Source: Chloroflexi bacterium OHK40
GTDB lineage: Bacteria; Chloroflexota; Chloroflexia; Chloroflexales; Chloroflexaceae
Assembly: GCA_004367505.1 (NCBI GenBank)
Contig: SFCB01000150.1
Coordinates: forward strand, 1 to 64,000
Reading direction: 5' to 3'
Length of the DNA: 64,000 bases
This document shows positions 38,578 to 47,108 of the stretch, piece by piece (position 1 is the first letter of the stretch; each line of letters opens with the position of its first letter). The position numbers were made by a program, and so were the translations under genes. Under the pieces are notes generated by a model that saw only the letters and a program-made list of their open reading frames with translations, did no database searches and was not told where the DNA came from.

Positions 38578-40071
38578 TCATGGGCCAGGTGGGGGTGCCA
38601 CGGGTGCGTCCGTGATGAAGGGTTGCAGGTGACGCACGAAGTGCCGTTCCAGAGCCTCGGCGTAGCGCTCGCGGTGCGTGGCGAGCAGCGCGCGCAACTC
38701 GGCGCCGAAGCTCGCCAGGGCGGCGCCGAAGGTGACGTGCAAGATCTGGCGGGCGTCGAACTGGTCGAGCAGGGCGGGCAGCGCATGATCGCTCAGGTGC
38801 GCCGGGTCGGGCATGCGGTCGAGACGCGCCGAGACGTGGTACGTCTGCCGATCCTCGGCGTAGCGCTCGCGAGCCAGCGCGGCGATCTGGCGGAAGCAGT
38901 CGGGCGCGATCCCGGCGACGACGCGGAGGGCCTCCAGGTAGCTGGTGCCCGCCGTTTTGAGATGGACGAGGCCGCCGGTGGCTGCGGCGATCAGGGGGTA
39001 GACACTGAACTTGTCGGAGCCGGAGTGGAGGCTGAGTTTGTAGGGGCCGAGGGCCCGGGCGATCGCGGCGTGGGCGGCCAGATCGGCCTGGAGAGCCGCC
39101 AGGTCGCCCTGATAGTCAACGCCTTTCTCGAAGCGCCCCACGAAGCGGGGCGCCAGCGAGACCCAGGGCACGCCGAGGCGGCGCAGCTCGAGCGCGAGAA
39201 AGCAGTGCTCGGCCGGGGTGGTCGGCGTGTCGGTCTCGTCCACCGAGATCTCCAACTCGAAGGGGACACCCGTTGCAGCGAGGTGGCGGTGGAGAGCGCC
39301 GAGATGGGCGATGGCTCGCCCGTATTTGGCGGCCGCCCGGAGCACATCGGCCTCGCAGAGGGTGAGCTGACCCGTACCGAGATCGATCGTTCGGCCCACA
39401 TAGCGGGCACGCAGGTCGGAGGGAGCGCAGGCGAGCGCTTCCCAGGGCAACGCGGCGACCTTCCGTTCGATCGTCGCGCGATCGTCGCTGGCGGCGGCTG
39501 AGTCCACGTGAGCGCCCGGGTCGAGGGTAAAGGTGGTGAAGCCGGCAGCGACACAGGCATCGATGTCATCCGTCGTCTTGAGATGGTCAGCATCGGCGCC
39601 GACAGGCTCTTGCCAGCCGGCGGCCAGCGCGCCCCAGGTGGCATCGTCGAGCACCTGCTGGGGCGTGCGCCCGGTGCGGGTATTCTCACGGATCGACTGC
39701 TGGGCAAAGATCGGGGCAAGGGTGGCTCCGCACGCCCGCAGCGCGCGGATATGGCCGGGCGTCGCCAGGCCGAGCCGGTCGCCAAAGCCAGCCGAAGTGC
39801 GCAGGCCCAGCGGTCGGGGCTGAAGCCAGGGCAAGGCGCGCCGCACGGCCCGGGCGTTGGCGGGGCTGAGCGGGCCGCGCAACAGGATCTGCCCATCGAC
39901 GATGATGCCCGTGCCATGGAAGGCGGCAAGGGCCGGATGGGTGGCGTCGGCCAGGACGTAGAGCATCGTTGTGGATTCATCCAGCCAGCAGGTGAGCCCC
40001 GCATGCCGCAGCAGCAGAGCGATCCCGGCACGTGGCGCCACGCGCACAGGGGAGGGCGTAACGTCAGGCAT
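38578..40071 (-). CDS. uxaE: Tagaturonate/fructuronate epimerase UxaE
   Basis: A 497-residue enzyme that interconverts D-tagaturonate and D-fructuronate (C4 epimerisation), joining galacturonate and glucuronate catabolism in organisms such as Thermotoga. Family blocks are clear: GLRTSAGFGDRLGLATPGH, FAQQSIRENTRTGRTPQQVL, GADADHLKTTDD, SVDETDTPTTP, YKLSLHSGSDKFSVYPL and HLKTAGTSYLEALRV. Length is as expected. The start follows AAGGAAG with 5-nt spacing. It is the last gene of the minus-strand uronate locus. A uronate isomerase (UxaC) and mannonate enzymes are not seen in the window. Confidence 0.93.
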   Translation of the reverse strand: MPDVTPSPVRVAPRAGIALLLRHAGLTCWLDESTTMLYVLADATHPALAAFHGTGIIVDGQILLRGPLSPANARAVRRALPWLQPRPLGLRTSAGFGDRLGLATPGHIRALRACGATLAPIFAQQSIRENTRTGRTPQQVLDDATWGALAAGWQEPVGADADHLKTTDDIDACVAAGFTTFTLDPGAHVDSAAASDDRATIERKVAALPWEALACAPSDLRARYVGRTIDLGTGQLTLCEADVLRAAAKYGRAIAHLGALHRHLAATGVPFELEISVDETDTPTTPAEHCFLALELRRLGVPWVSLAPRFVGRFEKGVDYQGDLAALQADLAAHAAIARALGPYKLSLHSGSDKFSVYPLIAAATGGLVHLKTAGTSYLEALRVVAGIAPDCFRQIAALARERYAEDRQTYHVSARLDRMPDPAHLSDHALPALLDQFDARQILHVTFGAALASFGAELRALLATHRERYAEALERHFVRHLQPFITDAPVAPPPGP

Positions 40072-40121
40072 TGGGCTTCCTTCTTCTCGCGGCAGCAGTG
40101 GCCAAGCCATCGGTGCACGCC

Positions 40122-40883
40122 TCAGCGGGCAAGCCAGCCCCCATCCACCACGAGGACGTGGCCATGGACGTAGTCGCTGGCCGACGAGGCCAGGAAGACC
40201 GCCGCCCCGGCAAGATCCACAGGCGTGCCCCAGCGACCGGCGGGGATGCGCTCGAGGATCTGGCGCACGCGCTCGGGATCATCGCGCAGGGCCCGGGTGT
40301 TGTCGGTGACCATATAGCCAGGGGCGATGGCGTTCACGTGAACGCCCCGACCCGCCCACTCATTGGCCAGGGCCTTGGTGAGCCCGGCGACGGCGTGTTT
40401 GGCCGCAGCGTAGGCCGGAACGCGGATGCCACCCTGGAAGGCGAGCAATGAGGCGACGTTGATGATCTTGCCGTAACCCTGCGCGAGCATGGGGCGACCC
40501 GCCGCCTGGCAGAGCGCCCAGACGGCATCAAGGTTCACGTCGAGCACGGCGCGCCAATCCTCCCAGGCATACTCGGCAGCGGGCGCACGGCGGATGATCC
40601 CGGCGTTGTTGACCAGAATGTCGAGGCGGCCGAGCCGGGCGAGCGTCTCGGCAACGAGCTCGGCAACCGGCGCCGTGCTGCTCAGATCAGCCACGAGGCC
40701 GAGGCCACGGCGGCCCGCCGCGTGGATGGCCTCCAGGGTATCGTCGTGCTGGCCCGAGCGAGAGACGACGGCGACATCGGCGCCGGCCTGGGCGAGTGCC
40801 ACGGCGATCCCACGCCCGAGGCCCTTATCGCCGCCGGTGACGAGGGCCACCTGCCCGTCGAGACGGAACAGATCAAGCGACAT
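40122..40883 (-). CDS. kduD: 2-keto-3-deoxygluconate (DKII) reductase KduD
   Basis: A 253-residue short-chain dehydrogenase that reduces 2,5-diketo-3-deoxygluconate to 2-keto-3-deoxygluconate in pectin and oligouronide breakdown. Cofactor motif TGGDKGLGRG, NNAGIIRR, and catalytic Ser-Tyr-Lys in VASLLAFQGG and VPAYAAAKHAV are present. ANEWAGRGVHVNAIAPGYM and the end SSASDYVHGH...VDGGWLAR match KduD closely. The start overlaps the end of the DUF2264 gene by 11 bp, so the two are coupled. A gluconate 5-dehydrogenase role is less likely in this context. Confidence 0.93.
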   Translation of the reverse strand: MSLDLFRLDGQVALVTGGDKGLGRGIAVALAQAGADVAVVSRSGQHDDTLEAIHAAGRRGLGLVADLSSTAPVAELVAETLARLGRLDILVNNAGIIRRAPAAEYAWEDWRAVLDVNLDAVWALCQAAGRPMLAQGYGKIINVASLLAFQGGIRVPAYAAAKHAVAGLTKALANEWAGRGVHVNAIAPGYMVTDNTRALRDDPERVRQILERIPAGRWGTPVDLAGAAVFLASSASDYVHGHVLVVDGGWLAR

Positions 40884-42681
40884 CGTTCAGATCCTCCCAG
40901 CTAAAGGGTGGCGGCGAGGCCCAGCACCGCTCCAGATCCTCCGTGTCCACACGACCAATCACCGCGCTGACGAGCCAGCGCTCACCGGGGTCGTGCTCGC
41001 CGTGGAGGGTGGGCAGCGCGGCGCGGGGGACGAGCAGGTTGGTGTTGGGCGAGGTGCGCACGACTTCGCCGCGCCGGCTGCCGCTGATGTCGCGCAGGCC
41101 GCTCCAGCCGGCAGGGTAACGAGCGAGCGCGAAGCCAGGACCGGTGTGCTCCAGGCCCCGAGGCTGGCCAGGGTCGTCACCGGTACGGTCGAGCGCCCAG
41201 CCCCCTTCCGCGCTGCGCAAGCGGCGCCCGCTCCGGATGCGGTGGACACGCAGGTGCCAGGGCAGACGCGGCAGCAGCCAGGTTTCGACCTCGACATCGG
41301 GCCAGGGCTGCCAGCGCGAGAAGACTCCCGCCGCCGTGACGCGGGCCTCCAGCGGTTGCATACGCGCCCGCCAATGGATGCCATCTTCGCTGAGGGCGAG
41401 GGTGTTGTCAAAGGCAGCCTGCACAAGGCCGTAGGGCCCGGCGGGCACACTGACGCCGAAGCGGGTCGAGTAGGCCATGCGGCTATACTTCGCCTCGCCG
41501 CCCCTGGCCCAGGGGGCGTGCTGCAGCCCGCTCAGGGCAAAGAGGTGGTCACCGTCGCGGCAGAGGAGCATCCCGGCGTGGGGCTGGGGGGCAAGGGGCG
41601 GCAGCGGTGGTTGCGGCAGTTCTTCAGCCTGCCAGAACGGGTGCTCATCGGGGAGGGCGAGGGGCAGAAAGGCTTTGAGCGCCCAATAGGGAGATCCGGG
41701 AGAGTTGTAGTCCTCAGCCATGTTCAGGTTGGGGTAGGCGTAGCCGATGGAGAGGGTGCCGTCGCCGTGGAAGATCGGGCGGCGCAGCCACCAGCGCAGG
41801 TGGCGCAAGTGCAGCCCCTTGATCACGCCCCATGGCAGGGCCTCCACCCCGGCGTAGGCCAGCGCCCCCCAGAAGGCGCCCTGGGCGAAACGGTACGTCA
41901 GGCTGCGGCCAAAGGGGAGCCCCGCGCCATCCGGGGCGAACCAGTGCTGGAAATCCTGGGCAAAGCGGGCCGCGCGCTCACGGTAGACGGCGGCCCGCTC
42001 CGGGTCGTTGCGCTCCATCAGCCGCGCGTAGATCAGCCCGTAGAAGTGGAGCGCAAAAGGCCCGTAGTAGTCGCGCTGCACCCGGCTCGGCGGCCCGTCG
42101 TTGTACCAGCCATCGCCGAGATAGAACTCCTCAATCCGGTCGAGGGAGCGCCGCATGGCATCGGGCGGTGGCTCCGCGCCCACGCTGGCGAGCCCCACAT
42201 GGACCAGCACGCGGAAGAAGTGCCAATTGTTATCGGAAGTCTCGGTGTGATCGATCGTGCCCAGCCAGGCGGCGAGGTTGGCGCGCTCGCGGTCGCTCAG
42301 TGGCGCCCAGAGTTGCTCGGGCGTGAGAGCAAGGGCAACGCCGATCGCGGCCATCTCGACCAGGCGCTGGTTGCGGGGCGAGGGCCAGCCCCAGAACTCG
42401 GGGTGGGCCGGGTCGCTGCCGGCGGCCAGCCCACGGGCGAAGCGCGCCCAGTTAGGGTAGGCGCCACCCCCGGCCGCGAGGGGCGCGAGACCCCATAACG
42501 GGCGGGCGAAGCCCTCAAGCTCGGCGCAGTCGTCGGCGAAGTGGGCGCCGGTGGAACCCAGGCGCACCCTGGCCCCCCCGGAACTGACGTAGGGCTCCAG
42601 CGGGGCCAGCATGTCGCGGAGGGCGACCTGCAGGTCGGCGCGGGTGCAGAGCGGATTGGCGGCCAGAGTCGAACAGATCAT
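40873..42681 (-). CDS. DUF2264 protein, possible uronide-active enzyme
   Basis: A 602-residue soluble protein of the DUF2264 family. The N-terminal two thirds look like an alpha/alpha toroid; ELEGFARPLWGLAPL and SDNNWHFFRVLVHVGLA are typical for the family. The last 200 residues are beta-rich. The family has no established function known to me. No signal peptide is present, so it acts in the cytoplasm. It is coupled to kduD and lies 63 bp after the IolB-like gene, so it may process an oligouronide or a modified uronic sugar before the Kdu steps. The start was chosen at MICSTLAANPL, where the family homology begins. Confidence 0.87.
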   Translation of the reverse strand: MICSTLAANPLCTRADLQVALRDMLAPLEPYVSSGGARVRLGSTGAHFADDCAELEGFARPLWGLAPLAAGGGAYPNWARFARGLAAGSDPAHPEFWGWPSPRNQRLVEMAAIGVALALTPEQLWAPLSDRERANLAAWLGTIDHTETSDNNWHFFRVLVHVGLASVGAEPPPDAMRRSLDRIEEFYLGDGWYNDGPPSRVQRDYYGPFALHFYGLIYARLMERNDPERAAVYRERAARFAQDFQHWFAPDGAGLPFGRSLTYRFAQGAFWGALAYAGVEALPWGVIKGLHLRHLRWWLRRPIFHGDGTLSIGYAYPNLNMAEDYNSPGSPYWALKAFLPLALPDEHPFWQAEELPQPPLPPLAPQPHAGMLLCRDGDHLFALSGLQHAPWARGGEAKYSRMAYSTRFGVSVPAGPYGLVQAAFDNTLALSEDGIHWRARMQPLEARVTAAGVFSRWQPWPDVEVETWLLPRLPWHLRVHRIRSGRRLRSAEGGWALDRTGDDPGQPRGLEHTGPGFALARYPAGWSGLRDISGSRRGEVVRTSPNTNLLVPRAALPTLHGEHDPGERWLVSAVIGRVDTEDLERCWASPPPFSWEDLNDVA

Positions 42682-42744
42682 AACATCGCCCTCAGGAGTG
42701 GCGCGTTCCACGCCGGCAGCAGCGGGCAAGCGATGTCCAGCCCA

Positions 42745-43572
42745 TCAGACGCGCCCCACCTGCTTGATCAGCGGTACGGCCTTCTGCACCCAGGCAATGT
42801 CCGGATCGAAGGCGACGGCCTGGGTGCGCCCCGTGCCAGCGAGGAACCAGAGGAAATAGTTCGTGTAGCCGGGAGCGCTGCAGGTAGTGTGGTAGCCGTG
42901 GGGCGCCATGAAGATCGTCGAGTCCTTGATCGTGTAGGTCTGGTCGTAGCCGTGCTCCGGGCTATAGTGGCGGCAGAGACCGAACCCCTCGGCGGGGTTG
43001 ACGCGGAAGTAGTACATCTCCTCGTGGTAGGCCTCGTGGGGGAGGTTCTCCACCTCATGCTTGTGGGGCGGGTAGGTGCTCCAGTTGCCTGAGGGCACGA
43101 AGGTCTCGCCGACCAGCAGCTTCGCGGCCGGCAGCTCGGGCTGGCTGCTGGTGGTGAGGATGTTGAAGAGCGTGCGGCTGAAGTTCGCCGCCCCGGCGTC
43201 CACCTGCACCACCTGCTCGGGCCGGATCACATAGGGCGCGACCTGAAGCTCGGAGGGTGCTGAGCAGAGCCCGGCATCGAGCTGGCCGTGGGCGGTAATC
43301 ACGAAGCTGCTACCGGCGGGGAGGTAGACGGCGTGGGGCTTGCCGGCGAAGGGGTTCGGCCGCCCGCCCACCCGTTCGAAGGTTGTGCCGGCCACCTGCA
43401 CGGTACAATGGCCGCCGAAGATCACGAGCAGGATCTCGCGGTTCCCGGTGGCACCATCGAAGTGCGCGCCGTCCGGCAGCACGAGACGGCTGAAGTCTAG
43501 CAGTCGGCAGGGGTTCGTGTCGAGACCGTTGACACCGTGGTCGCCGCTCACGCGGGTGAAATAGCTCGCCAT
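42745..43572 (-). CDS. iolB: IolB/KduI-family isomerase (5-deoxyglucuronate or 5-keto-4-deoxyuronate isomerase)
   Basis: A 275-residue cupin-fold aldose-ketose isomerase. The metal site is visible: PPHKHEVEN, HEEMYYFRVNP and APHGYHTT give His-x-His, Glu and His ligands. PPHKH and NPAEGFGLCRHY match IolB, which isomerises 5-deoxyglucuronate in inositol catabolism. No other inositol gene is here. The neighbours make and use 5-keto-4-deoxyuronate, whose isomerase in other bacteria is KduI of the same Pfam family. The inferred role is therefore that of KduI. Its ATG overlaps the stop of the oligogalacturonide lyase gene by one base (TGATG). Confidence 0.85.
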   Translation of the reverse strand: MASYFTRVSGDHGVNGLDTNPCRLLDFSRLVLPDGAHFDGATGNREILLVIFGGHCTVQVAGTTFERVGGRPNPFAGKPHAVYLPAGSSFVITAHGQLDAGLCSAPSELQVAPYVIRPEQVVQVDAGAANFSRTLFNILTTSSQPELPAAKLLVGETFVPSGNWSTYPPHKHEVENLPHEAYHEEMYYFRVNPAEGFGLCRHYSPEHGYDQTYTIKDSTIFMAPHGYHTTCSAPGYTNYFLWFLAGTGRTQAVAFDPDIAWVQKAVPLIKQVGRV

Positions 43573-44747
43573 CAGTGGGGCTCCTCTACCTCAAGGAGAT
43601 ACAGCTGGACCTGGCCGCTACGGTCGGACGCGAACAAGATCCGCCCGCCGTCCCAGCTCCATGTAGGGTGACAGTGGGTTTCCTGGCTCTGCCAGGACGT
43701 ACCGTGGGTGCAGAGGGGTGTGGCTCGGGCCACCTCGCCCGCGATATCGATCAGCAGGATCTCGTCGACGGAGTCGCCCACGAGGTGGGTACCGGCGGGG
43801 TTGGCGTGGTAATGGTTGCAGGCGATCGGCATGGGGATGGTGCGCAGCAGCGCGCCGCGCTCGTCGAGCAGGCCAACATAGGGCTGGAAGTCGCCGTAGT
43901 CGTGGAAGGCGACCTCGCGGGCTACCGCCTGGGTACGGGCGCTGGTAATCGTGCCGTCGTGGCCGGGGCCACGGTTGTCGAAGAAGATTTTGCCGTCCAT
44001 CGTCCAGAACTCGTGGCCTACCGAGTCCTGCTCGCCCTGGCGGAAGGCCGGCACGGCCCGGCGGCTCACCAGATCGAGCAGCCAGATGCGCTGGGTAACG
44101 AGGTGCCACGGCCCCTCATGGCAGAAGATCGCCAGCGTGGGGTGCACCGGGCTGAACTGGAAGTGGGCCAGCTGGCAGGTATCGCGGAAGAGATCGAAGC
44201 TACCAGAGCCATCGGCGTGAGCCAGGGTGATCCGTCCATCTTTGATACCATAATAGCGCTCTTTGAAGCCCTGGTAGTTTGGACCGTGGGGCGCGCCAGG
44301 CTCGTTGCGGGTGAAGCCAACAAAACGCCTATCGGCACTGATCGAGGGGCGGCCAATCGTCAGGCCCTCGCGCTCTTCGTGCACCAGGGTTCTCGCCCCG
44401 GTCTGCGTATCGAGGAGGATCACCTCGTGGCCGGCGACATAGGCGAGCAAGCGGCCGTCGGGCGTCTTGGTGGCATTGCGCACCGGGAGGGTCTCATCGG
44501 TGAGCCGGGAGATCACGCCGCTGCCCAGGTCCATGCAATAGAGGGCGTAGTGCGCTTCGTGGGCGGGCCGGCGCTGCGGCGCGGCGCGGTCGGAGAGGAA
44601 GACGATCCGCTCGTGGCCCCGGTCGAAGGCGTTATCCGTGAAGTAGAGGTGGACATTGTGGCCCTGGCTGGTGAGCTGCCGGATGGCCCGGCCAGTGGTC
44701 TCATCGCGGATCGTGCGGCCCTCGGCGGGCCAGGTCTGTCCGATCAT
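43572..44747 (-). CDS. ogl: Oligogalacturonide lyase (PL22)
   Basis: A 391-residue seven-bladed beta-propeller that splits unsaturated and saturated digalacturonate to 5-keto-4-deoxyuronate in the cytoplasm. N-terminal MIGQTWPAEG and HNVHLYFTDNAFD are typical. The metal ligands fit: Gln355, His358 and His360 in SQETHCHPTW reproduce the Q-x-x-H-x-H of characterised enzymes; His312 or His314 (NHYHANP) may supply the fourth. No signal peptide is present. The gene overlaps both neighbours: 4 bp with the upstream enolase-superfamily gene and 1 bp with the isomerase gene. Confidence 0.9.
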   Translation of the reverse strand: MIGQTWPAEGRTIRDETTGRAIRQLTSQGHNVHLYFTDNAFDRGHERIVFLSDRAAPQRRPAHEAHYALYCMDLGSGVISRLTDETLPVRNATKTPDGRLLAYVAGHEVILLDTQTGARTLVHEEREGLTIGRPSISADRRFVGFTRNEPGAPHGPNYQGFKERYYGIKDGRITLAHADGSGSFDLFRDTCQLAHFQFSPVHPTLAIFCHEGPWHLVTQRIWLLDLVSRRAVPAFRQGEQDSVGHEFWTMDGKIFFDNRGPGHDGTITSARTQAVAREVAFHDYGDFQPYVGLLDERGALLRTIPMPIACNHYHANPAGTHLVGDSVDEILLIDIAGEVARATPLCTHGTSWQSQETHCHPTWSWDGGRILFASDRSGQVQLYLLEVEEPH

Positions 44748-45841
44748 CGGGTGCTGCTCCGCTTCTCGGCTGCGGCGACAAAGGCCGGCTGGAGCTCCAC
44801 ACCCCAGCCGGGGCGAGTGGGCAAGGGCAGCTGGCCGTCTACCACGGCAGGCATGGGGGTGTAGATCGTTTCGGCCCAGGGGGCATCGTCGTCCAGGCGA
44901 TACTCCTGGAACTGGCTGCACGCGGGCATGGCCGCCGCCAGATGGAGGGTGAAGATCTGGAGCAGCGAGTGGTTCGAGCAGTGGGGCGTACAGACAACCC
45001 CAGCCAGTTCGGCCAGTTCGGCCACGCGCCGGGCGCGGCTGATCCCGCCGATATAGCCCACATCGAACTGGACGACGTCGACCGTACGGGTATCAATCAG
45101 CCGTTTGAAGGTCCGCAGGTCCCAGTCCTGTTCGCCGCCAGCCACGGGAATATCGAGGGCATCGGCGACGATCCGGGTATTCTCGGGCTCATCGTAGGGG
45201 CAGGGCTCCTCGAAGTGGAAATAGCTGTGGCGCTCGAGCAGGCGGCCCACCTGGATGGCTTTCGCGGGCGTGTAGCTGCCATTGGCGTCGGCGCTGATGG
45301 CGATGTCGGGGCCGAGTGCCTCGCGCATGAGTGGGACAATCCGCTCGGTACGGCCGGGCCAGGCATCGGCATCGCGGCTCATGCGCCCGCCAATCTTGAT
45401 CTTGACGCAGCGGAAGCCGTAGCGCCGCACGGCCTCCCGCATGCGCTCAGCCTCCTGCTCGGGCGTGATCAGGCGGCTCAGGCTGGAGGCGTAGAGCGGC
45501 ACCCGATCGCGTACCGCGCCGCCGAGGAGCTTGTAGACCGGCTGGCCCGTGAGTTTACCGAGGAGATCCCAGACGGCGGTCTCCACGCCACAGAGCGCCC
45601 GGCACTTGATCGTGCCATTGTACTTATAGTTCTGGCGCATGGCCCGCTCCACCAGCGCGCCGACATCCCACGGGTCGGCGCCGAGGAAGATCGGGGCGAT
45701 CAGCTTGTGGAGCGCGGCGACGGTGAGGTCGGCACCGTGGCAGGCGGTCTGCCCGATGCCCTCGTGGCCCGTGTCGGTACGAACGCGCACGGCCGCGACC
45801 TTGTCGCCATGCAGCAGGGTCTCGATATGGGTGATCTGCAT
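44744..45841 (-). CDS. Enolase-superfamily (mandelate racemase type) sugar-acid dehydratase, copy 1
   Basis: A 365-residue enzyme. Catalytic residues are visible: Lys147 and Lys149 (VKIKIG), metal ligands Asp185 (DANGSY), Glu211 (FEEP) and Glu237 (GGEQ), then Asp260 (FDVGYIGG) and His287 (TPHCSNH). This Lys/His-Asp set is that of mandelate racemase subgroup acid-sugar dehydratases. The substrate is not predictable but should be a hexonate, hexarate or uronate in this locus. The ATG at 45841 lies 4 bp after the GH88 stop codon; a GTG 21 bp upstream is possible. It overlaps the lyase gene downstream (ATGA). Confidence 0.9.
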   Translation of the reverse strand: MQITHIETLLHGDKVAAVRVRTDTGHEGIGQTACHGADLTVAALHKLIAPIFLGADPWDVGALVERAMRQNYKYNGTIKCRALCGVETAVWDLLGKLTGQPVYKLLGGAVRDRVPLYASSLSRLITPEQEAERMREAVRRYGFRCVKIKIGGRMSRDADAWPGRTERIVPLMREALGPDIAISADANGSYTPAKAIQVGRLLERHSYFHFEEPCPYDEPENTRIVADALDIPVAGGEQDWDLRTFKRLIDTRTVDVVQFDVGYIGGISRARRVAELAELAGVVCTPHCSNHSLLQIFTLHLAAAMPACSQFQEYRLDDDAPWAETIYTPMPAVVDGQLPLPTRPGWGVELQPAFVAAAEKRSSTR

Positions 45842-45845
45842 TGGT

Positions 45846-46973
45846 TCACCAGCAGGTTTCACGGAGGCCGTCGAGCTTCTGGAGCGCCTCCAGGTAGTAG
45901 TAGTCGCCGTAGATCAGGGCCACGTCGATGTTCTGGCCCTTGGGCAGGTTCCCGGTGGCGTGGCGGAGCAGGGCATCGTGGGCGGGATCATCGGCGGTAC
46001 CGCAGTGGGCCGCCAGGGCCATGAGCAAGTCGGTTGCGGCCGCCACAAAGGGCTTGCCCTCGCCGGGGGGGAGCAGGGCGGCGAGCTCCAGCAGGCCCGA
46101 GGCCGCGATCGCCCCGGCCGAGCTGTCGCGCGGTGCGGTAGCAACGTCGGGGGCGCCGAAATCCCAGGGGGGCACCCCTTCGGGGGGCAGCGTGGCGAGG
46201 AAGCTGTTGGCTACACGGTAGGCGGCGGCGCGGAACTCGGGCACGCGGCTGTAGCGGTAGGCGAGGGCGAAACCGTAGAACGCCCAGCTCTGGCCACGGC
46301 TCCAGCAGGAGTCGGGGGCGTAGCCCTGGCCGCCGCGCGTCTCCAGGGGCATACCAGTCTCCTGGTCGAAGCGCACGATGTGGTTGGTCGAGCCATCGGG
46401 GCGAACGTGGGTGCGCAGCGTGGTATGGGCGTGGGCCAGGGCCACATTGCGAAAGCGGGGCTGCTGGAACTCATCGGCGGCCCAGAAGAGCAGCGGCAGG
46501 TTCATCATGGTGTCGATAATCACCAACCCACGGCGCTCCTCGGTGTTCCAGGCCTCGATAAAGCCGGTGCCGGCGGGGTTGAAGCGCCCCATGAGCAGGT
46601 TGGCCGCCAGGAAAGCGCGCCGACGCGCGGTAGGGTCGCCGGTGAGCTTGTAGCGCATCACGGCCGTGGGGCTGAACTGGAAGCCCACGTCGTGATGCAG
46701 GAGGTAGAGCCGGTCATCGCAGACGGCTCGCTCCAACTCGGCCTCGGCATGCGCCGCTGCGGCGAGCAGCGCCGGGTCACCCGTGCGCCGGTAGGTGAGG
46801 AGCAGCAGGCCAGGCCAGAAGCCCGAGGTCCACTCGTCGGCGTCGAGGGGCAGATAGCGGCCGGCATCGGTGGCGTGCAGAAAGGCGCCGCCGAGACGCA
46901 GGGCGAGGGCAGTCACCCGCGCCTCGGCGGCTGCGCGGGTGGTGGTAAGCCACTCATGGGTCGAGGTCTGCAT
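45846..46973 (-). CDS. Unsaturated glucuronyl/galacturonyl hydrolase (GH88/GH105 type)
   Basis: A 375-residue alpha6/alpha6-barrel enzyme that hydrates the 4,5-double bond of unsaturated uronyl ends, releasing 5-keto-4-deoxyuronate. The two catalytic-type aspartates are seen: Asp95 in LLHHDVGFQF and Asp154 in LVIIDTMMNLP, spaced as in GH88. CWSRGQSWAFYGFALAYRYS and DSSAGAIAASGLLEL are family motifs. No signal peptide, so oligosaccharides must be imported first. Direct neighbours are the enolase-family and lyase genes. GH88 is favoured over GH105 by the HHDVGFQF motif. Confidence 0.9.
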   Translation of the reverse strand: MQTSTHEWLTTTRAAAEARVTALALRLGGAFLHATDAGRYLPLDADEWTSGFWPGLLLLTYRRTGDPALLAAAAHAEAELERAVCDDRLYLLHHDVGFQFSPTAVMRYKLTGDPTARRRAFLAANLLMGRFNPAGTGFIEAWNTEERRGLVIIDTMMNLPLLFWAADEFQQPRFRNVALAHAHTTLRTHVRPDGSTNHIVRFDQETGMPLETRGGQGYAPDSCWSRGQSWAFYGFALAYRYSRVPEFRAAAYRVANSFLATLPPEGVPPWDFGAPDVATAPRDSSAGAIAASGLLELAALLPPGEGKPFVAAATDLLMALAAHCGTADDPAHDALLRHATGNLPKGQNIDVALIYGDYYYLEALQKLDGLRETCW

Positions 46974-47108
46974 CGGGTAGCTTTCTCCAGTGTTAGATCA
47001 GGGTGCGTCTTCCGCGCGAGCGCTCGCTATGGACAGGGCACTCGTTCCACCCGCTCCCACAGGCAGGAGCGCTGAGCCGCGCACAGCGCCGGTGCGCCCG
47101 GGCAGGAG

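Noticed and set aside
40489-42498. A 669-codon plus-strand frame opposite kduD and the DUF2264 gene
   Set aside because: Both minus-strand proteins match known families over their full length; the plus-strand frame is a shadow.
42745-43572. Inositol catabolism operon suggested by the IolB-like protein
   Set aside because: None of the other iol genes is present, whereas the surrounding genes are pectin/uronate enzymes.
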